Source of the DNA: PXAP01 sp964421595
GTDB lineage: Bacteria; Bacteroidota; Bacteroidia; Bacteroidales; PUMT01
Direction: 5' to 3'
DNA length: 64,000 nucleotides
NCBI GenBank assembly: GCA_964421595.1
Contig: CAYQXY010000017.1
Coordinates: 1 to 64,000 of the forward strand
Below the pieces are notes generated by a model, which was given only the letters and a program-made list of their open reading frames with translations, searched no databases and was not told the origin of the DNA. Position 1 is the stretch's first letter; each line of letters begins with the position of its first letter. A program made the translations under genes and the position numbers. This document shows, piece by piece, positions 26,136 through 35,936 of the stretch.

Positions 26136-26677
26136 TACTGCAATAATCGTATAGTATTATGCAAAATTATCCTAAATCTTTTTTAAAAAAAGTTATTTCA
26201 ACTATTTAACATATTGTTAAGAATAAAAGTTTCCAGTAGCCACTGCTATTGCTTTTTGTTTATATCAAAAGCATAATACACCTTTCTCCGAACCTTTCTC
26301 CGAACTATAAGCATTTCTTTTGGTTGGAATAAGCAGGCCAGCATAAGGACAAAACTATGCTAACTTAAAGGTGATTCAAATCATCTTTGCATGCTATACA
26401 AATCATTCCCGATACGGCAACCGGAATCATCTATCCAACGTAAAATATGACCTGGCTATGGGTCGGGATATAACTGGATGACAGCATTATTAAAAGGGTG
26501 ATAGAATATCGATTACTGAACAGTCACCAAATTTGGAATGGTTACTTTTTAAGATGATAACATTGGCAGCAATATCCCGGGAATGACACCCCTGGATGTG
26601 TATTGACTTTTGTATGAACCTTTATACACAACTCATGCAACTACAGGAATGTGGCTGATGCTAAAAAAAATAAAATC
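26136..26677. other. Divergent intergenic region, metal cluster / sensor kinase
   Basis: About 515 bp. It includes a 12-bp tandem duplication (CCTTTCTCCGAA twice near 26,280) and a short dyad TGATTCAAATCA at about 26,372. It should contain promoters for both flanking units. No ORF or RNA gene is evident. Confidence 0.4.
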
Positions 26678-27838
26678 ATGAGCAATGAAGTAAAGTTTTT
26701 AAAGGAGAGAATAAATAAACTTGAAAAGGAGAACTCCCTTCTTAAACAGCAACAAATTGAGATTACTGAAGCTAAAGAGTTGTATTTGAAAATATTTGAA
26801 GAATTTCCAGCTTTGATCTGGCGCTCACGTTTAGACAAATTATGTGACTATTTTAATAAAACCTGGCTTGAATTCACAGGCAGAACAATGGAACAGGAAT
26901 TTGGAAATGGATGGACAGAAGGAGTACATCCTGATGATTTCGATTTTTGCTTAAAGACTTATTCAACAGCCTTTGATAAAAAAGAGGCGTTTTTAATGGA
27001 ATACCGAATGAAAGACAAATTTGGTGAATATCGCTGGATTCGAGATTTTGGCAGACCATTCTATGATCTGGATAATACATTCTTAGGATACATAGGTTCC
27101 TGTTACGATATTACCGAGAATAAAAACAATGAATTAAGTCTAATAGAATTGAATGCGACTAAAGACAAATTCTTTACAATAATAGCTCACGACTTGAAAG
27201 GGCCATTCGGTTCTATTGTCGGACTCTGTGAATATCTGGTGGAACAGGTTGAGGGAAAGGATTATAAAAAGATTGGTGAAATTGCTAATGAACTGCTGTA
27301 TTCGTCAAATAAGGCTATGAATTTGTTGAATAACCTTATGACATGGGCACAAATGCAATCCGGCAATATGGAATATAATCCTGATTATTTTGAAATAAAA
27401 CCTTTGATACAGGAGGCAAAACAATTATTAAATGGTATAGCCAGGCATAAATCCATCATAATTGAAGATGCGATTATGACAAAAAGTAAGGTTTTTGCAG
27501 ATAAAGAAATGATTAGCACTATTTTACGAAATTTAATAACGAACGCTTTAAAATTTACAAATACTGGTGGCAAGATTACGATTTCAGCAAGAGATGAACA
27601 AAATCAATTAATCGTCTCGGTAAGTGATACTGGTGTTGGAATATCAAAAGAGAGAATCGACAACCTCTTTAGTATTAGTGATGGCTATTCAACTCCGGGT
27701 ACGCAAAAAGAAAAGGGGACGGGGTTAGGATTAATTCTCTGTAAAGAATTTATTAATAAAAACAATGGAGAAATTTGGGTTGAGAGTAAAGCCGGGATCG
27801 GTACGACATTATACTTTTCATTACCATTAAGTATATGA
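26678..27838 (+). CDS. PAS-domain sensor histidine kinase
   Basis: Probably cytoplasmic kinase, 386 aa from the ATG at 26,678 (a GTG at 26,651 would add nine residues). A short coiled coil (FLKERINKLEKEN) leads into a PAS domain (about 35-145, ending GYIGSCYDITENKNNE). A HisKA region follows with the phospho-histidine in IIAHDLKGPFGSIVG (near 175), then an HATPase with N box NLITNALKFT, G1 DTGVGIS and G2 GTGLGL. No receiver domain or transmembrane helix is seen. It is followed, in the same reading frame after one TGA, by a second kinase. Confidence 0.9.
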   Translation: MSNEVKFLKERINKLEKENSLLKQQQIEITEAKELYLKIFEEFPALIWRSRLDKLCDYFNKTWLEFTGRTMEQEFGNGWTEGVHPDDFDFCLKTYSTAFDKKEAFLMEYRMKDKFGEYRWIRDFGRPFYDLDNTFLGYIGSCYDITENKNNELSLIELNATKDKFFTIIAHDLKGPFGSIVGLCEYLVEQVEGKDYKKIGEIANELLYSSNKAMNLLNNLMTWAQMQSGNMEYNPDYFEIKPLIQEAKQLLNGIARHKSIIIEDAIMTKSKVFADKEMISTILRNLITNALKFTNTGGKITISARDEQNQLIVSVSDTGVGISKERIDNLFSISDGYSTPGTQKEKGTGLGLILCKEFINKNNGEIWVESKAGIGTTLYFSLPLSI

Positions 27839-27880
27839 TACAGGGGAAAAATAACTGAAACCACTAAATCTATACATGAT

Positions 27881-29878
27881 ATGGATAGAAAGGAGACAAC
27901 AACAAAATATGGAACTATTATAGATACGTCCTGGACATATATCAGTTTATCAGATGGTAGTACGATGGGAATAGATCAGGATATTACTGAACGAAAGAAA
28001 GTAGAAGAAGCGCTTCGTCAAAATTTAAACTTGAACGAAACTTTACTTAAAACTATTCCTTTCGGGATGCATATTGTTGATGAAACAGGAACGGTTTTAT
28101 TCCAGAGTAATTACTTTAAAAAAATCTTTGGGGTGAATGCAATTGGTCAAAAATGCTGGTACCTGTACAGGGATGATAAAACGCAATGCAGTGATTGTCC
28201 TTTATTCAGAGGGATCGTTTTGGATGAAACCGCGGTTTATGAATCGCATGGTGTCCTTGGGAACAGAATATTTGAGATAAGTCATACAGGTATGCTGTAT
28301 AAAGGGAAGAAAGCAATGCTAGAAATATTCCAGGACATTACCGAACGCAAGAAGACTGAGCAAAAGTTACTCAGGAGTGAGCATGAACTAAATAAAGCAC
28401 AACAAATTACCCATATTGGCAGCTGGTATTTAGATTTGGCAACTAATGATGTCACATGGAGTAACGAGCTCTATAAGATGTATGGTTTTAATCCGGAATT
28501 TCCTCCACCACCATATACTGAACATATGAAGTTGTTTACTCCAGAAAGCTGGGAACTCCTATCCTCTTCCCTTGCTAAAACTATTGAGACAGGAGTACCG
28601 TATGAACTTGAATTGCAAACAGTGAGAAAAGACCGAAGCAATGGATGGATGTGGGTACGCGGAGAAGCACAAACCGATTCGGAAGGTAAAATTTTTGGAC
28701 TCTGGGGGGCGGCACAGGATATTTCAGAACGCAAGGAAAGGGAAGAGCAATTGAAAGATGCACTTGATAAGGCTACGGAGTCAGACCGTTTAAAATCAGC
28801 CTTTCTTGCAAATATGAGTCATGAGATACGCACTCCAATGAACGGGATTCTTGGCTTTGCTGAACTTCTTAAAGAACCCACGCTGACAGTTGATGAGCAA
28901 CAAGAGTTTATTAAAACCATTGGGATCTCAGGTGAACGAATGCTCAATACGATAAATAGTATTGTGGATATTTCAAAAATAGAAGCCGGATTGGTTGGTA
29001 TTGATATTCAGGAAACAAATATTAACGATAAGATGCTGTTCACTTATAACTTCTTCAGACCAGAAGCTGAGAGTAAAGGATTGCGGTTTCAATTCAGGAA
29101 CAGTTTACCTACAATTGAAGCCATCATTAAAACAGACAACGAAAAGGTCTATGGAATACTGACTAATCTTGTTAGAAATGCCATTAAATTTACACGAAAA
29201 GGTTCAATTGAATTCGGATTTGAGAAAAAAGGTGAATATCTGGAATTCTATGTAAAAGATACGGGCATAGGCATTCCCGGGCATCAGAAGGAAATGATTT
29301 TTGAAAGATTCAGGCAAGGCAGTGAATCAAGTAGCCGAAATTATGAAGGTTCAGGCCTGGGTTTATCAATATGTAAATCTTATGTTGAAATGCTGGGAGG
29401 CAAAATATGGGTTGAAAGCGAAGAAGGGTTGGGTACAACATTTTATTTTACCATTCCTTACAAACCTGTATCGCAAGTTACCGCAGTCAATGATGCTGTT
29501 TCCGATCAATTAAAGAAATTGAAAATATTGATTGTAGAAGACGATGAAATATCCTATTCCCTTTTAAAAAGATATATCCAGGAAATCAGTACAGAAGTTC
29601 TACATGCAATAACAGGAGTTGAAGCCGTAGAGGCTTGCAGAAAGTATTCTGACATTGACCTGGTTTTAATGGATATCAGAATGCCGGTGCTGAACGGATT
29701 GGAAGCCACACAGCAAATCCGTCAATTCAATAAGGATGTAATCATCATTGCACAAACAGCCTATGGATTTTCAAGTGACTTTAAAAAGGCAATTGAAGCA
29801 GGATGCAACGACAATATTTCCAAGCCAATTAAAAAGGCCTTATTGTTTGAATTAATCAAAAAGCATTGTAATATTTGA
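27881..29878 (+). CDS. Hybrid sensor histidine kinase, apparently 5'-truncated
   Basis: Hybrid kinase of 665 aa. The N terminus starts inside what looks like the last strands of a PAS domain (IIDTSWTYISLSDGSTMGID then QDITERKKVEEAL). Two complete PAS domains follow (about 50-165 and 170-285), then HisKA with SHEIRTPMNGILGF, HATPase (NLVRNAIKFT, DTGIGIP, GSGLGLS), and a C-terminal receiver with the phospho-aspartate in LVLMDIRMP. The preceding kinase's TGA (27,836) is in the same frame, with 14 sense codons between. The simplest reading is a deletion or recombination that removed the original 5' end. The product may still be active. Confidence 0.85.
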   Translation: MDRKETTTKYGTIIDTSWTYISLSDGSTMGIDQDITERKKVEEALRQNLNLNETLLKTIPFGMHIVDETGTVLFQSNYFKKIFGVNAIGQKCWYLYRDDKTQCSDCPLFRGIVLDETAVYESHGVLGNRIFEISHTGMLYKGKKAMLEIFQDITERKKTEQKLLRSEHELNKAQQITHIGSWYLDLATNDVTWSNELYKMYGFNPEFPPPPYTEHMKLFTPESWELLSSSLAKTIETGVPYELELQTVRKDRSNGWMWVRGEAQTDSEGKIFGLWGAAQDISERKEREEQLKDALDKATESDRLKSAFLANMSHEIRTPMNGILGFAELLKEPTLTVDEQQEFIKTIGISGERMLNTINSIVDISKIEAGLVGIDIQETNINDKMLFTYNFFRPEAESKGLRFQFRNSLPTIEAIIKTDNEKVYGILTNLVRNAIKFTRKGSIEFGFEKKGEYLEFYVKDTGIGIPGHQKEMIFERFRQGSESSSRNYEGSGLGLSICKSYVEMLGGKIWVESEEGLGTTFYFTIPYKPVSQVTAVNDAVSDQLKKLKILIVEDDEISYSLLKRYIQEISTEVLHAITGVEAVEACRKYSDIDLVLMDIRMPVLNGLEATQQIRQFNKDVIIIAQTAYGFSSDFKKAIEAGCNDNISKPIKKALLFELIKKHCNI

Positions 29879-30430
29879 GTCTTTCGAAAACTTTGTGTAA
29901 ACGCTTATTGATAGGAAGATTTTCCGGGAACTTGAATTGCTTTAATTTCAAATTACTTTGGACTTGTGTGCTGTATGTGTTTTTAAGATATGGAGCCCAG
30001 GATGACAATAATATATACTTTACACCTAAAAGATACCGGCAGGTATTTTATTCCCATAGACTCCCTGTTAGTAAAGAAGTAGATAATGATACTTGCCGGA
30101 CGAGCTATCGGAGCTGATCATGATGCAAGTGCAGCTATCAGGGTCACACCAATTGCTATGGCTATTGGCCAGGGAGGGGAATGTGGTTCACTACCTCTGA
30201 ATTTCAATAATTTAAGATATGAAATTCTTAAATAATAGAATAAGTTTATACTTTTACGACCTTTTTGCATCAACCTGGTTCATATGCAAGCATTGGATTT
30301 TCCATGAGAGCCAAGGCATACAAAAAAGTAACGAATAGAGCATGGATGAACCATCCGTGGTGACCACCAGCTATGGAAATGCAACTTGCTTATATATTGA
30401 TTAACAGTTTTTAATTATTCGGATAAAACA
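29879..30430. other. Intergenic region with inverted family A copy
   Basis: About 550 bp. The first 360 bp contain no convincing gene. The family A unit at 30,293-30,385 lies on the minus strand, shortly before trkA. Confidence 0.5.
30293..30385 (-). repeat. Family A repeat unit, inverted copy
   Basis: Read on the minus strand, GTGGTCACCACGGATGGTTC, then TCTATTCGTTAC, a T-run, GTATGCCTTGGCTCTCATGG follow the same order as the 2.2-kb unit. Several loop positions are shared. This shows the family is dispersed and occurs in both orientations. Confidence 0.7.
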
Positions 30431-31771
30431 ATGAATATAATTATTGCAGGGGCAGGCGAAGTGGGAACTCACCTGGCGAAAATGCTCAGCAATGAGAATC
30501 ATGATATAACGGTAATTGATCCCGACCAGGAGAAATTGCATTTTATCGAAAACGCATATGACCTGATGACAGTAAGGGGGTCAACCACGTCCTTTACTAC
30601 ATTAAAGGATGCCAATGTCAGGAAATGCGATCTTTTTATTGCTGTTGCTCCTACCGAGGAAACAAACATAATTGGTGCTGTTATTGCCAAAAAACTGGGA
30701 GCAAAGAAAACAATCGCCCGTATTGACAGTTCCGAATACCTGATCCCCCATAATATGGAGAATTTTATCTCTATGGGAATAGATTATCTGATCAACCCGG
30801 TCAGGATAACATCCAGGGAGATAATAGCCCTTCTAAGCAAGTCCTCGACAACCGACTTTGTCGATTATGCTGGAGGCAAGCTTTCATTGTATGTGATCAA
30901 GCTCGACGACAACGCACCTATTATCAATAAATCACTTTTGGATATAGCCAAAAGCAATACAAAACTTGACCTTCGGGTAGTGGCTATTACCCGCAACGGT
31001 GAAACTATAATTCCTCGCGGAGGCGATCAGTTCCTTCCAGGCGACCTGGTCTATCTGTTAACCAACCGTGGCGGAGTCAGGGAGATAATGAAATACAGCG
31101 GCAAGGAGGATATTGTGGTCAGGAATACTATGATACTGGGAGGAAGCAGGATTGGAATCAAGACGGCCAAAGACATGGAAAACCACAGCAATGTCAAGCT
31201 GATAGAGATAGATTATAACAAGTGCAAATATATATCTGAAAATATAGATAAAACACTTGTCATAAAGGGTGACGGCAGGGATATCAATCTGCTCAGGGAG
31301 TGTGGCATTGGAGGTATGGACGCATTTATAGCGGTTACCGGCAGCTCCGAGACAAATATCCTTTCCTGTCTTATTGCAAAAAAACTCGGTGTGAAAAAGG
31401 TTATATGCGAGGTGGAGAATTTTGATTATATATCCCTCGCCGAAAGCATGGGACTCGATACCATTATTAATAAAAAGGTCAGTGCAGCAGGAAGAATATT
31501 TCGTTTTACCATGGATTATGAAGTTTCCTCAATTAAGTGCCTTACCGGTATTGATGCTGAAATCCTTGAATTCCAAGTTAAACCGGGAAGTCCTGCAACC
31601 CGTGAGCTTGTAAAAAATATGAACTTCCCTGGTGATGCAGTCATCGGGGGTGTGATTCGCGGAAAATCCAGTTTCATTGTCCATGGAAACTCCCAGATAA
31701 AAGCCGAGGACATTGTGGTTGTATTTGCACTTCCCTCTGCTATCTTAAAAGTGGGAAGGTTTTTTAAATAA
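30431..31771 (+). CDS. trkA: Trk system potassium uptake regulatory protein TrkA
   Basis: Peripheral NAD-binding subunit that gates the Trk/Ktr potassium channel; 446 aa, normal for a protein with two RCK halves. The first Rossmann motif is NIIIAGAGEVGTHLAKML (residues 2-19) and the second is TMILGGSRIGIKTAKDM (near 235). Each is followed by a TrkA-C domain (LPGDLVYLL near 205; IKAEDIVVVFAL near the end). The membrane partner trkH is not adjacent: the next gene is a glycoside hydrolase. It is transcribed alone as far as can be seen. Confidence 0.95.
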   Translation: MNIIIAGAGEVGTHLAKMLSNENHDITVIDPDQEKLHFIENAYDLMTVRGSTTSFTTLKDANVRKCDLFIAVAPTEETNIIGAVIAKKLGAKKTIARIDSSEYLIPHNMENFISMGIDYLINPVRITSREIIALLSKSSTTDFVDYAGGKLSLYVIKLDDNAPIINKSLLDIAKSNTKLDLRVVAITRNGETIIPRGGDQFLPGDLVYLLTNRGGVREIMKYSGKEDIVVRNTMILGGSRIGIKTAKDMENHSNVKLIEIDYNKCKYISENIDKTLVIKGDGRDINLLRECGIGGMDAFIAVTGSSETNILSCLIAKKLGVKKVICEVENFDYISLAESMGLDTIINKKVSAAGRIFRFTMDYEVSSIKCLTGIDAEILEFQVKPGSPATRELVKNMNFPGDAVIGGVIRGKSSFIVHGNSQIKAEDIVVVFALPSAILKVGRFFK

Positions 31772-32037
31772 AATCAAGATTCCACAGCTACCTGGACTCT
31801 CAGATGATGAATTTGGCTGGAAAAGTATTGGCACATTCACTGTTGATTAACAGATTTCCACCCACTTCACGGGAAATCCGTTCCGGGATAGATTTTTCCT
31901 TACCTTTCTGTTTATAATTATGAAATTGGTATTTAAAAAACATTGTATAATTTTAGGATGGAATGCCTGTCCGCCGGGCTCCGCCCCGACTTGCCACTAA
32001 ACTGACTAATACCAATTACAATACCAACAAAAATACC

Positions 32038-34590
32038 ATGAGAAAAAACCTTTTACTTTTCACATGTGCATTCTTAATTTTTTATCCTGGTTTATCAATG
32101 CAGCAGGATAACAGATTTACACTTAACGATCTGGAATATTTTGAAAACAGGGGAGTAAATGCCATGGTTTTCCAGGATATATACCCTGACGGCCATCAAA
32201 GCGGTGTGAGCATAATCATGCATGGCACCAGGATAGCCACAAACGGCGATATACGGCTGGAACCCACTCCTGGCCAGTGGTCGCCGATGCCGGTCCAGAA
32301 AAACAGGGTTGTTGACCATGAAAACAACCTGATTACAGCCACTCTGTCATTCCCCGATTCCAGCAAAATGATGAGGGGATTCAACCCCATTTATTATCCC
32401 GATCTCTATTTCAACTATGATGTCAGGGTAACAACCCGGGGAAACGCAATACATATCACCGTCGATCTGGACAGGCCTCTTCCGGCGGAATGGGAGGATG
32501 AAGCCGGGTTTATTCTGGAGTTTTATCCCGTCGACCTGTTTGGTAAATCCTGGTATATGGACGGTGCCTCCGGTATTTTTCCCCGCCAGGCTAACGGACC
32601 GGTATACACGGAAGCCGGTACTGTACCCGATCCGAAAATAATACCCGACTGTGACATGAAGGGAATAATCCCGCTCCCCCATCACCATGCAAAACCCGTT
32701 CCCATGGCAGTGGGAAAACGGCTTTCGGTTGCTCCTGAATCGGATGAACTCCGTATGATAATCGAGACAAAGCATGGAGAACTTGAGCTACTTGACGGAC
32801 GGATCCAGCACAATAACGGCTGGTTCATCGTTAGAAGCAAATTACAGCCGGGTGCAACAACCGGCGCTGTGGAATGGGTAATAACCCCCAATGTAATTGA
32901 TGACTGGATATATAAGCCTGTCTTACAGTATTCACAGGTGGGCTATCATCCTGATCAGAAAAAGGTAGCGGTGATTGAAACCGATTCCCGTGATAATTTC
33001 AATGAAGCGATCAGTCTTCAAAGGATATCACCCGGGGGCGACCATATTAATGTGCTCTCCGGCCACCCCGAAAACTGGGGCGAATTTCTCAGGTATAATT
33101 ATTTTCATTTCGATTTTACAGAAATAACCGAAGACGGGATGTATCAGCTGGTAATGGGAGACCAGAAAAGCGAACCTTTCAGAATCTCGGCCGATGTCTT
33201 CAGAAGGGGTGTATGGCAGCCTACCCTTGAATACTTCCTTCCGGTGCAGATGTGCCACATGAGAGTCAGGGAAAAATACAAATTATGGCATGATATGTGC
33301 CACCACGACGATGCTCTTATGGCGCCTGTGGATATCAACCATTTTGACGGTTATGTACAGGGTTCTTCCACCCTGACAAAGTATGAGCCTCTTGAACCGG
33401 TCCCCGGCCTGAACAGAGGCGGATGGCATGATGCAGGCGATGATGACCTCAGGGTTGAGTCACAGGCATATGAAATATTCATTTTAAGTGCGATGTGGGA
33501 TGAATTCCGGGTAACCCATGACAATACCCTTATAGACCAGGACCTGAGGAACGTCGAGATCCATGAGCCCGATGGGATTCCGGACTTACTGCAGCAGATA
33601 GAGCATGGCTACCTGACAGTAGTCGGGGCATACCAGAGTCTGGGAAGGCTTTACCGCGGCATCATATCACCTACCCTGTCACAGTACGTTCTTGCAGGGG
33701 ACGTATCGGGACAAACAGACAACCTGATATATGACCCGAATCTTGAGGCCGGACAGAGAACTGCAACTCATTCTGCACTTCCGGATGACAGGCTCGTGTT
33801 CACGGAAATCAATCCCAGCAGGGAGTGGCTGATGATATCATACATAGCATCCGGCGTGAATGCAATGAGAGGCTACAACGACCAGCTTGCCGAAGATGCC
33901 CTCCGGGCTGCCACTGAACTGTGGAATGCTGAAAGGGAGGTCAATAACCGCACCCTCGGGAATAAGATAAGGGCAGCAATAGAGCTCTTCAGGGTTACGG
34001 GAGATGAAGAGTACAGGAACTTTATACTTGAAAACAGTACATTCATAATCGAAAATATCCCTTCACTGGGCTGGCATACCGCCAGGGTGGTGCATCAGAT
34101 AGATGATCAGGGTTTCACCACTGCAATGAAAGAGGCGGTGATGGAATACTATGAGCATGTTACAGAGCGGCAGACCAACACTCCTTACGGTGTGCCTTAC
34201 GAACCACACATATGGGGGGCTGGCTGGGGTGTCCAGAGTTTCGGTGTACAGCAGTACTTCCTTCATAAGGCATTTCCCCGTCAGTATGGCAGGGACTACA
34301 TGCTGAATGCCCTGAATTTTGTACTCGGCAGTCATCCGGGCTCTAACAATGTATCGTATGTTTCGGGGGTTGGTGCGCAATCAATGACCGTGGCCTACGG
34401 TTACAACCGGATGGATTACGGCCATATTCCGGGCGGGGTGGTTTCCGGAACAGCCCTCATAAGGCCTGATTTCCCTGAACTTAAAATGTTTCCCTACCTG
34501 TGGCAGCAGGCAGAATATGTGATGGGCGGCGGGGCCACTAATTTTATGTTCCTTGTACTTGCAGCCGATTCCCTTCTGGCTGAAGATTAA
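32038..34590 (+). CDS. Secreted glycoside hydrolase family 9 protein
   Basis: Secreted enzyme of 850 aa from the ATG at 32,038, which directly precedes the signal peptide RKNLLLFTCAFLIFYPGLSM. The N-terminal region (about 25-300) is beta-rich and not recognised. An Ig-like CelD_N domain starts at VLQYSQVGYHPDQKKVAVIE (about 305). The GH9 (alpha/alpha)6 domain contains the catalytic aspartates in GGWHDAGDDD (about 460) and the probable acid Glu in QQAEYVMGG near the C terminus. Beta-1,4-glucan or a related polysaccharide is the likely substrate. Base composition is clearly richer in G+C than the surroundings. A strong terminator follows. Confidence 0.88.
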   Translation: MRKNLLLFTCAFLIFYPGLSMQQDNRFTLNDLEYFENRGVNAMVFQDIYPDGHQSGVSIIMHGTRIATNGDIRLEPTPGQWSPMPVQKNRVVDHENNLITATLSFPDSSKMMRGFNPIYYPDLYFNYDVRVTTRGNAIHITVDLDRPLPAEWEDEAGFILEFYPVDLFGKSWYMDGASGIFPRQANGPVYTEAGTVPDPKIIPDCDMKGIIPLPHHHAKPVPMAVGKRLSVAPESDELRMIIETKHGELELLDGRIQHNNGWFIVRSKLQPGATTGAVEWVITPNVIDDWIYKPVLQYSQVGYHPDQKKVAVIETDSRDNFNEAISLQRISPGGDHINVLSGHPENWGEFLRYNYFHFDFTEITEDGMYQLVMGDQKSEPFRISADVFRRGVWQPTLEYFLPVQMCHMRVREKYKLWHDMCHHDDALMAPVDINHFDGYVQGSSTLTKYEPLEPVPGLNRGGWHDAGDDDLRVESQAYEIFILSAMWDEFRVTHDNTLIDQDLRNVEIHEPDGIPDLLQQIEHGYLTVVGAYQSLGRLYRGIISPTLSQYVLAGDVSGQTDNLIYDPNLEAGQRTATHSALPDDRLVFTEINPSREWLMISYIASGVNAMRGYNDQLAEDALRAATELWNAEREVNNRTLGNKIRAAIELFRVTGDEEYRNFILENSTFIIENIPSLGWHTARVVHQIDDQGFTTAMKEAVMEYYEHVTERQTNTPYGVPYEPHIWGAGWGVQSFGVQQYFLHKAFPRQYGRDYMLNALNFVLGSHPGSNNVSYVSGVGAQSMTVAYGYNRMDYGHIPGGVVSGTALIRPDFPELKMFPYLWQQAEYVMGGGATNFMFLVLAADSLLAED

Positions 34591-34636
34591 TATGCACTGA
34601 TCTTTGCCGGTGTCAACTTCTGACCGGAAATTCCAG

Positions 34637-34668
34637 AACAATGCCACCCGCGGGCGGCATTGTTTTTT
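34637..34668 (+). terminator. Rho-independent terminator after the GH9 gene
   Basis: AACAATGCC (34,637-34,645) pairs with GGCATTGTT (34,656-34,664) around a GC-rich loop and is followed by TTTT. It sits between convergent genes. Confidence 0.75.
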
Positions 34669-34709
34669 CGTGGTGTGCCGTGCATGGCAGATATTGCATA
34701 ATCTTTGTC

Positions 34710-35378
34710 TCAGCAGTTCTCAAGAAATGAAGACGCGATACACATATCAAGGGCAGTAGTGATCTTAATATTTTCAGGGAGTCCCCGGACCAGGTGAATT
34801 CTGTGACCGGCCGATTCGACAAGGCTTGCTTCATCAGTAAACCCGGTTTTTTCATTTTGGCTGAAAGCATCAATCAGCTGTTCGGACTGGAAAACCTGTG
34901 GGGTCTGTACCAGGCGAAACATTGACCTGTCGGCTGAAATGTTCTTTTCACCTTCCAATTGCCGGATAGATTCTGATAGTTCAACTACAGGGATGGCATT
35001 TCCAAGGACTGCTGCCGTATCAAAACATGCTCTGATAAGTGGAATGGTTACCAGAGGTCTTACCCCGTCATGGATTGCTACCAGAGAGCCTGGCTTGATT
35101 TTAGCCATTGCATTTTTTACTGTATCATGTCTTGTCTCTCCACCATGAACAAGTTGATGAGAAATTTCGAATGTGTGTTTTTTACAGAGTTTTTCCCAGT
35201 ACCTGATGTGCTCTTCCGGGAGAGCGATAATTAATTTCATTTCAGGGTTATAATTATGGAATACCCTGATAGTCCTCATTAATACCGGATCTCCGTTAAG
35301 TAAAAGAAATTGTTTTGGAATTTCTGAATTCATTCTTTTACCTGATCCTCCGGCAACTATTATGGCTATTTGTTCCAA
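34710..35378 (-). CDS. ispD: 2-C-methyl-D-erythritol 4-phosphate cytidylyltransferase
   Basis: Second-committed-step enzyme of the MEP isoprenoid pathway: MEP plus CTP gives CDP-methylerythritol. Length is 222 aa, usual for IspD. The nucleotide-binding loop AIIVAGGSGKRMNSEIPKQF (about 4-23), the VAIHDGVRPLV motif (near 100) and RLVQTPQVFQ (near 150) are visible. There is no ATG; the frame opens with TTG at 35,378. dxs, which starts the same pathway, lies separately at 56.4 kb. Confidence 0.93.
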   Translation of the reverse strand: MEQIAIIVAGGSGKRMNSEIPKQFLLLNGDPVLMRTIRVFHNYNPEMKLIIALPEEHIRYWEKLCKKHTFEISHQLVHGGETRHDTVKNAMAKIKPGSLVAIHDGVRPLVTIPLIRACFDTAAVLGNAIPVVELSESIRQLEGEKNISADRSMFRLVQTPQVFQSEQLIDAFSQNEKTGFTDEASLVESAGHRIHLVRGLPENIKITTALDMCIASSFLENC

Positions 35379-35696
35379 TTCGGCAATATTTGGTATTAAT
35401 TAAACACTCACTTTATAGTATGGTAAAAGCATGGACCCATGCCATTTTGCCCATAGAAAAGTAGTGCTGATTTGCGAAATAAAGTTAACGAAATTTCGTG
35501 AGTAATGAAATATCGTAATCCAGCACCAATCATAACATGCTAAATAACAGCATTATAAGATTCGGCACAAATATTGGCTTCCAGGGATTTAATATGTTTT
35601 CATAAAAATACTTATAATATTAATTATCCGATGTAACGAAATGGGATGACCATCGTCTTAATTTCAAGAAGCACGGAACGATAAAAAATTAAAGTC

Positions 35697-35927
35697 ATGG
35701 AAGCACTGGATCAGTTAATTAGGAAAGAAGAGAGGAGGATTGATCATCTGTTACAGCTCCGCAGTCAACCAGATGCGTATTCCGGTTCTTCGGTCAGTAG
35801 TGATAATTCAGATAGTGATGATCATAATTACTGTGATTCACCAAGCAGTGAGGATGTTAATTATTGCATTGAAAAGGCATATGAGCAGCTGGCTATATTT
35901 AAAATCCGGCGGTATATGGGATTTTAA
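35697..35927 (+). CDS. Possible small acidic serine/aspartate-rich protein (76 aa)
   Basis: A 76-codon frame beginning MEALDQLIRKEERRIDHLLQ. The ends are helical and charged (DVNYCIEKAYEQLAIFKIRR); the middle is a Ser/Asp-rich stretch (SSVSSDNSDSDDHNYCD). There is no signal peptide or known motif. It lies alone, 10 bp before the direct repeat that borders family B copy 2. The start has the AT-rich leader usual here, but the evidence that it is expressed is weak. Confidence 0.4.
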   Translation: MEALDQLIRKEERRIDHLLQLRSQPDAYSGSSVSSDNSDSDDHNYCDSPSSEDVNYCIEKAYEQLAIFKIRRYMGF

Positions 35928-35936
35928 GTTCAGATC

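Noticed and set aside
29875..30117. 80-codon ORF after the hybrid kinase
   Set aside because: Composition and lack of any recognised pattern suggest chance; it overlaps the kinase stop.
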